Shown here piece after piece: positions 4,925 to 6,258 of a DNA stretch of 6,258 bases. Below the pieces are notes generated by a model. It was not told the DNA's origin. It saw nothing but the letters and a program-made list of their open reading frames with translations, and made no database searches. How positions within the stretch are numbered: the first letter of the stretch is position 1; every line of letters begins with the position of its first letter. The position numbers were made by a program, and so were the translations under genes. This stretch comes from Anaerolineaceae bacterium (GTDB taxonomy: Bacteria > Chloroflexota > Anaerolineae > Anaerolineales > Anaerolineaceae), in NCBI GenBank assembly GCA_028699715.1, contig JAQVUC010000068.1:1-6258 (forward strand). The letters run 5' to 3'.

Positions 4925-6258
4925 TTAAATTGTGTCCTTATGAAGTGATTTTTTGATTTCGTCCAGCTGAGCGAGCCATAAATTTGGACTGGCATCGGCC
5001 GGCATCCGCCAACCCTGGCATGCTTCCAAACTCAAACTGAACAATTGAGGGGCATCCGGCGCGGCGATGCGTTTAAATTGGTTGCGGAAGAAGCGCTGAT
5101 AGAAGACCCGCAGACAGTTCAGAATGAACTCCGCTTCATATTCGTCTTTGAAAATTTTTAACGCCTCTTCAAAAATCTGTTTTGGCTCCTCTTTTTCACC
5201 AATAGCATGCCAGAGGAAAAAATCATGCAGCAAGTAAGGTCCCAGGATCTTTTCCGTAGGCTGAGCGGAAGATCCATCAGCCTGCAGTGGTTGAAGTTCC
5301 GGCGAAATTGGAGCCTCCGCCACAGTTATGGCAAGCCTTTCTCCTTCAACACCAAACAATTTATTGCCTGCCCAAACCAGCAATTGCAAGAGAACGGTTT
5401 TGGGTAGCCCGGCGTTGACGTTATACATGCTGATCTGGTCGCCGCTGTAGGTGGACCAGCCCAAAGCAATTTCGGACATGTCGCCCGTGCCCACCACCAA
5501 GCCCCTGTGCATATTTGCCAGATCCATCAGGATTTGCGTGCGTTCCCGCGCTTGCGCGTTTTCAAATGCCAAGTCTGCCGAACCGTCATGCCCGATAGCC
5601 GCCAGGTGCTGCTGCAATGCCGCATGAATTGGAATGACTTTGCTGGTGACGCCGGTCAGTTTCATCAAGTTGTCAATTCTTTTCAAAGAATTGCTTGAAC
5701 TGCCTGGACCAGGCATGGAGACAGCGATCAAGTCTTCCCGGGGCAGTCCGAGTTTGTCCAGCGCCAGGCAGCAGACAAAGAGCGCCATGGTCGAATCGGC
5801 TCCGCCACTGACACCTAAGACTAATTTATTGGAACCCGTATGGCGCAGCCTTCCCATCAGTCCGGCTGTTTGAATCTCCAGGATGCGTTCAAACTGATCC
5901 TGCTGATCTTTATCAAATAAAAAGGGTGTGCGCTGATCTCTTTTTGGCTGGCTGGCTGTGATTGGCTTTATCTTCAACTCGGAGGGAAATTCAAACCTTG
6001 TGATTTGGCTTTTAAATGAGATCTGCTTACCTGTAACCACTAAGTTTCCGTTGTACCAGACTTGCGCCAAACCGGAAAAAACCTTTTTCCCTGTGGATTC
6101 ACTGGCTCCGCTGGAGCAAACGGCAACTAAGCAGTCATTCTGCGATAATTGGCTGAACTGAGCCTTATAGTTTTCATCCGCCAGCGCCGGGAGCGCGCAA
6201 GAGTTCAGAACTATCTCACCCTTTGTAAGCGGCAAATTCCTGCTATTTCCGACGGCTA
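4925..6258 (-). CDS. nadE: glutamine-dependent NAD+ synthetase, 5' end beyond the window
   Basis: Catalyses the last step of NAD+ synthesis: NaAD + ATP + glutamine to NAD+. The frame is open to the right edge. The first 80 or so residues from position 6235 match the end of a nitrilase-type glutaminase domain (CSSGASESTG, then a FSGLAQVWYNGN-like strand, as in the M. tuberculosis-type enzyme), so the true start and catalytic cysteine lie outside. A TTG at 6235 is probably internal. The synthetase domain follows. Counting residues from 6235, the PP-loop SGGADS is at 143-148, MPGPGSSSNS at 174-183, FENAQARERTQILMDLAN at 224-241 and GTGDMSEIALGWSTYSGD at 249-266. The C-terminal part has GPYLLHDFFLW, RFFRNQFKR and WRMPADA. 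Against the usual C-terminal pattern PDGPK...SPRGDWRMPSDA, this protein reads PDAPQ...EACQGWRMPADA. It is followed after 4 bases by the NadD-PncC gene. Confidence 0.93.
   Translation of the reverse strand, partial: AVGNSRNLPLTKGEIVLNSCALPALADENYKAQFSQLSQNDCLVAVCSSGASESTGKKVFSGLAQVWYNGNLVVTGKQISFKSQITRFEFPSELKIKPITASQPKRDQRTPFLFDKDQQDQFERILEIQTAGLMGRLRHTGSNKLVLGVSGGADSTMALFVCCLALDKLGLPREDLIAVSMPGPGSSSNSLKRIDNLMKLTGVTSKVIPIHAALQQHLAAIGHDGSADLAFENAQARERTQILMDLANMHRGLVVGTGDMSEIALGWSTYSGDQISMYNVNAGLPKTVLLQLLVWAGNKLFGVEGERLAITVAEAPISPELQPLQADGSSAQPTEKILGPYLLHDFFLWHAIGEKEEPKQIFEEALKIFKDEYEAEFILNCLRVFYQRFFRNQFKRIAAPDAPQLFSLSLEACQGWRMPADASPNLWLAQLDEIKKSLHKDTI

Noticed and set aside
4921..4995. Longer start for the NadD-PncC gene at 4995
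   Set aside because: It would overlap nadE by 71 bases and add 25 residues before a normal NadD N-terminus. The ATG at 4920, 4 bases after the nadE stop, fits the family better.
6233..6235. TTG at 6235 as the true start of nadE
   Set aside because: The frame stays open to the edge, and the residues that follow are the middle of the glutaminase domain, so the gene must begin outside the window.
1..6258. CRISPR array, insertion sequence or phage gene
   Set aside because: No regularly spaced repeats, transposase motifs, terminal inverted repeats or phage-like proteins were seen on either strand.

Overview
This is a chromosomal, housekeeping-type window, and no mobile element is visible. The moderate base composition, the mixed codon use and the style of the proteins suggest an environmental bacterium. 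My best guess is the Chloroflexota (Anaerolineae-like). That is inferred from overall resemblance and would need a database search to confirm.

Layout, left to right. Positions 1-100 are unassigned edge sequence. A deoxynucleoside kinase gene reads leftward at 101-733. A 196-base divergent intergenic region (734-929) carries a good sigma-70-type promoter for a small membrane protein of the GlsB/YeaQ/YmgE family, which reads rightward from 930 to 1184. A perfect 14-bp hairpin at 1198-1229 looks like a bidirectional terminator between this gene and the converging leftward block. That block runs from the right edge to 1335 and looks like one operon. In order of transcription it holds a glutamine-dependent NAD+ synthetase (nadE, 5' end outside the window), a two-domain NadD-PncC protein, and a large ComEC/Rec2-type membrane protein.

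The main biological theme is NAD recycling. PncC deamidates nicotinamide mononucleotide (NMN) to nicotinic acid mononucleotide (NaMN), NadD adenylates NaMN to NaAD, and NadE amidates NaAD to NAD+. Here the first two activities share one polypeptide, encoded 4 bases after the gene for the third. The three consecutive reactions from NMN to NAD+ therefore sit in two adjacent genes. The PncC half also has its own near-perfect Shine-Dalgarno sequence and ATG inside the fused frame, so a free 161-residue PncC may be made as well.

The ComEC protein has a normal OB-like region and membrane competence domain. Its C-terminal metallo-beta-lactamase-like domain has lost the metal-binding HxHxDH motif, so it is probably not a nuclease. 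The kinase supplies deoxynucleotides by salvage. The small membrane protein is probably stress-related and has its own promoter.
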